Of a stretch of DNA of 27,216 nucleotides, positions 25,266 to 27,216 are shown piece by piece. Position numbers and translations under genes: made by a program. The stretch is from a virus. The first letter of the stretch is position 1. Every line of letters starts with the position of its first letter. The notes beneath the pieces were generated by a model. That model was not told where the DNA came from. It saw nothing but the letters and a program-made list of their open reading frames with translations, and did not search any database. The stretch lies in the IMG/VR virus record IMGVR_UViG_3300021425_000151, positions 1 to 27,216 of that record; one strand, given 5' to 3'.

Positions 25266-26102
25266 CTAATTACTATCAATCAGTTGATAGGCTGCAAAAT
25301 ATGTTACACTTGAATCATTTAATGTTATAATGCCCATAGAATCGGTTACGTAAAAAGGTCTTACGACATTAAAATTCAAACTTGAGCTATCAGTAAATGT
25401 TATACTACTATCTATATCTAAATGAGTAATCCTTGCAACATCGATATTTACACCAGAATCTCCGCCACTATCAGACTGAAAATGTTCAACACTAATTTTA
25501 TTTAGTACAAGGGCACTGTCAATTAAAGCAGCGCTATTACCTTTATACTTTAAATTTTTGATGATAAGTTCTGAGGTGCTATCAGCAGTGGTGATTGTTC
25601 CTATGAATCCAGAATCACCGACAATTAGTCTGCCGATTATTGCACTGTCAGGCGCTTGTCTTAATCTTACAACATTTAGATTTCTAAATTCTGAACTATC
25701 TGCTGTAAAATCAAATTTATTTGTGCCAGGAGAATCGCCGTACCAAGTTGAATCAGACGGACCATATGTCATTGCGCCGTCGTAATTCCACAATTGATTC
25801 GTATGCAACAAATCAAAATCTGCAGAATCGGCAAGTATCTTTGCTCTTACAGTTTGTCTTGATGTTGATGTGCCACCGACTAATGAAGAATAAATTGCAT
25901 CTGCATAATCTTCAATATAATTAATAGCGCTTACAGCACTCGAATCGCGATCGACATTCGGATATCCTATTGCCCAAGTATTACCAGGTGCAAAGGTATT
26001 ATCTAGATTGTCTAGATCACCTATATAATCTGACAAAGTATTGGTCTTCTGAGACCATACAGCAACTGTATTGCTGCTATCTACTAATATCTTACGCGCC
26101 AT
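25266..26102 (-). CDS. DS-rich fibre-type protein, paralogue B
   Basis: 278 residues, paralogous to the gene at 24586-25257 through the shared N-terminal 35 residues (about KTN.LSDYIGDLDNLD) and the DS ladder, here less regular (ADSADFDLLHT, ADSSEFRNLNVVRL, DSALVLNKISVEHF). It contains an extra segment of about 40 residues with WNYDGAMTYGPSDSTWYG. Both paralogues end with a similar strand pair (GIITLNDSSVTYFAAYQLIDS here, GTIVLAGYFLSTTDS there; quoted in parts). Probably a homologous or alternative fibre subunit. It overlaps the small coiled-coil gene by 11 bases. Confidence 0.82.
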   Translation of the reverse strand: MARKILVDSSNTVAVWSQKTNTLSDYIGDLDNLDNTFAPGNTWAIGYPNVDRDSSAVSAINYIEDYADAIYSSLVGGTSTSRQTVRAKILADSADFDLLHTNQLWNYDGAMTYGPSDSTWYGDSPGTNKFDFTADSSEFRNLNVVRLRQAPDSAIIGRLIVGDSGFIGTITTADSTSELIIKNLKYKGNSAALIDSALVLNKISVEHFQSDSGGDSGVNIDVARITHLDIDSSITFTDSSSLNFNVVRPFYVTDSMGIITLNDSSVTYFAAYQLIDSN

Positions 26103-26307
26103 CTAATTTCTCTAAGATCAACTTCATCATGCCTTTGAGCTCAGAGACATCATCCTTTAGCTGATCAACATCCTCTTCTCTTCGTTTTTGAGCCTGCTTT
26201 CGAGCTCTTAAAGCCTGAACTTTTTCTTCACTGTTAGTATAGAGAACAGCACCTGTATCTTTGTCACGTACAATGTCTGTTCGTCCTTCAACTCTTTGAT
26301 AATCCAT
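26092..26307 (-). CDS. Small coiled-coil protein of the structural region
   Basis: 71 residues. The first 28 (MDYQRVEGRTDIVRDKDTGAV followed by LYTNSEE; quoted in two parts) carry a conserved-looking RDxxTGAxLxT motif, and the rest is a charged heptad helix (VDQLKDDVSELKGMMKLILEKL). I recall similar small proteins in the structural region of many marine T4-like phages, function unknown. The overlap with the upstream structural gene is one base and with paralogue B is 11 bases. A trimerisation or assembly helper is possible. Confidence 0.8.
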   Translation of the reverse strand: MDYQRVEGRTDIVRDKDTGAVLYTNSEEKVQALRARKQAQKRREEDVDQLKDDVSELKGMMKLILEKLDGA

Positions 26308-27216
26308 TATGCACTCAATGCGATCGCTCTTAAATCCTTTAATACTGGTACTTTAGCATCATTTGTTGATGTCATTACAATTTTAATCTGGAACTGTGTA
26401 AATGCGGGGAAGTTGCCGCCAGGACCACCTACTAAATAATTATACTGTCTGAAAACATTCGGATTTTCATCTGAAGGAATCGACTGTTCTTTCGCTACAA
26501 GCTTAAATGCTTTCTTTCGAATATCTTCGCCTGTTGCATCTGATGTACGATAATACACTTTAAAGTCTGCTTCTTTTGGTCTATGAGCAGTCAAGCAGAG
26601 TTTCAGACCGACAGCAGATGTTTGCAATGTGATAGGTTTTGTAATATGTTTTGAACCTTGAGTACCGTGTGTTGCTGTTGTTTCATCCACAAAATTAAGA
26701 GGAACATTAAATCCTGTTGTAACAGAACTTGCCTGATTATCAATCACATTATTTACAAGAGTGATCGAACATCTTTGCAAATCAATCATTGGAGAAACAA
26801 AATCATTGTCTGTATAGAAAGATGCCTGCATCTCGAGAGACTTAGCACCTACAGCAATCTCATTGTCAGCAATTGAATCTGCACATACGAGATAAGGTTC
26901 ATTTGCATACATCGTTTTGCCGGGTGTAAATGGTGCAAAGACAGTTTCTTTATCGTAAAGAGCTGTATTTGAACCAGCGAGCGATTTACCCTTTGTGCCT
27001 AGGAATCCGAAGGAAAGACCAGTTTGAGAAGGCTTGAGAGTTGCAAGATTCGAATACATTACCGAATATGGAATATTCTTTGTCGATTGTACTAGGCTAC
27101 CGCCTGCAACTTCATTCGAGTCTGCATTCGAGTTCATTGCAAATCTAAATCCTGACAGATCAACAGCAGTAATAGTATGATCTGCATTCAAAGAGTCTGC
27201 CGTAAATCCACCGACT
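26307..27216 (-). CDS. C-terminal part of a large virion structural protein (cut by window edge)
   Basis: An open frame runs from the window edge; at least 302 residues are present. The codon at 27191 is TTG in a continuing frame (VGGFTADSLNADH), so no real start is visible and the gene extends beyond 27216. The visible part is beta-rich and ends with FYTDNDFVSPMIDLQRCSI, then a LCLTAHRPKEADFKVYYRTS strand pair, and FTQFQIKIVMTSTNDAKVP..KDLRAIALSA (quoted in parts). That C-terminal pattern resembles large structural proteins placed between baseplate-wedge and fibre genes in marine T4-like phages. A baseplate-associated role is inferred from location. Confidence 0.78.
   Translation of the reverse strand, partial: VGGFTADSLNADHTITAVDLSGFRFAMNSNADSNEVAGGSLVQSTKNIPYSVMYSNLATLKPSQTGLSFGFLGTKGKSLAGSNTALYDKETVFAPFTPGKTMYANEPYLVCADSIADNEIAVGAKSLEMQASFYTDNDFVSPMIDLQRCSITLVNNVIDNQASSVTTGFNVPLNFVDETTATHGTQGSKHITKPITLQTSAVGLKLCLTAHRPKEADFKVYYRTSDATGEDIRKKAFKLVAKEQSIPSDENPNVFRQYNYLVGGPGGNFPAFTQFQIKIVMTSTNDAKVPVLKDLRAIALSA

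Overview
The window looks like part of the genome of a T4-like myovirus, probably marine. Every gene I can support lies on the minus strand, so transcription runs from high to low coordinates, and genes are packed with 0-8 base gaps or short overlaps. Recognition rests on a T4 replication/recombination/late-transcription set (gp45, gp46, gp47, gp55, UvsW, UvsY) and on large fibre-type virion proteins of the kind seen in marine T4-like phages. The host cannot be read from the sequence. I see no tRNA, CRISPR array, insertion sequence or clear rho-independent terminator, and no stretch over 300 bases without a gene.

Layout in transcription order. (1) 27216-22161: virion structural genes: the C-terminal part of a large structural protein, a 71-residue coiled-coil protein, two paralogous DS-rich proteins, a 649-residue structural protein and a 158-residue protein. 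(2) 22159-18197: a visibly A+T-richer five-gene enzyme cassette: glycosyltransferase, methyltransferase-like protein, PP-loop ATPase with a QueC-like zinc site, radical SAM protein with an N-terminal cysteine-rich module, and a second glycosyltransferase. (3) 18152-6776: an eight-gene tail-fibre block preceded by a late-promoter box (TATAAATA). It includes a 1759-residue giant fibre with over 20 DSAYV-type repeats, a YadA-head-like segment and a cupredoxin-like domain. (4) 6722-3690: uvsY, uvsW and two unrecognised genes, behind both a late box and an early-type promoter. (5) 3572-1: gp55, gp47, gp46 and the start of gp45, keeping the T4 order.

How it fits together. gp46/gp47 resect DNA ends, UvsY and UvsW act in recombination-dependent replication, gp45 is the sliding clamp, and gp55 is the late sigma factor that would read the TATAAATA boxes seen here. 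Three early-type promoters share GTKTAC, an 18-base spacer and an extended -10 (TGATATAAT), and they divide the replication genes into three units. The enzyme cassette splits two blocks of DS-rich fibre genes. I infer that it modifies a virion or fibre component or a nucleotide, but its substrate is unknown and it is the part of the window most worth following up.
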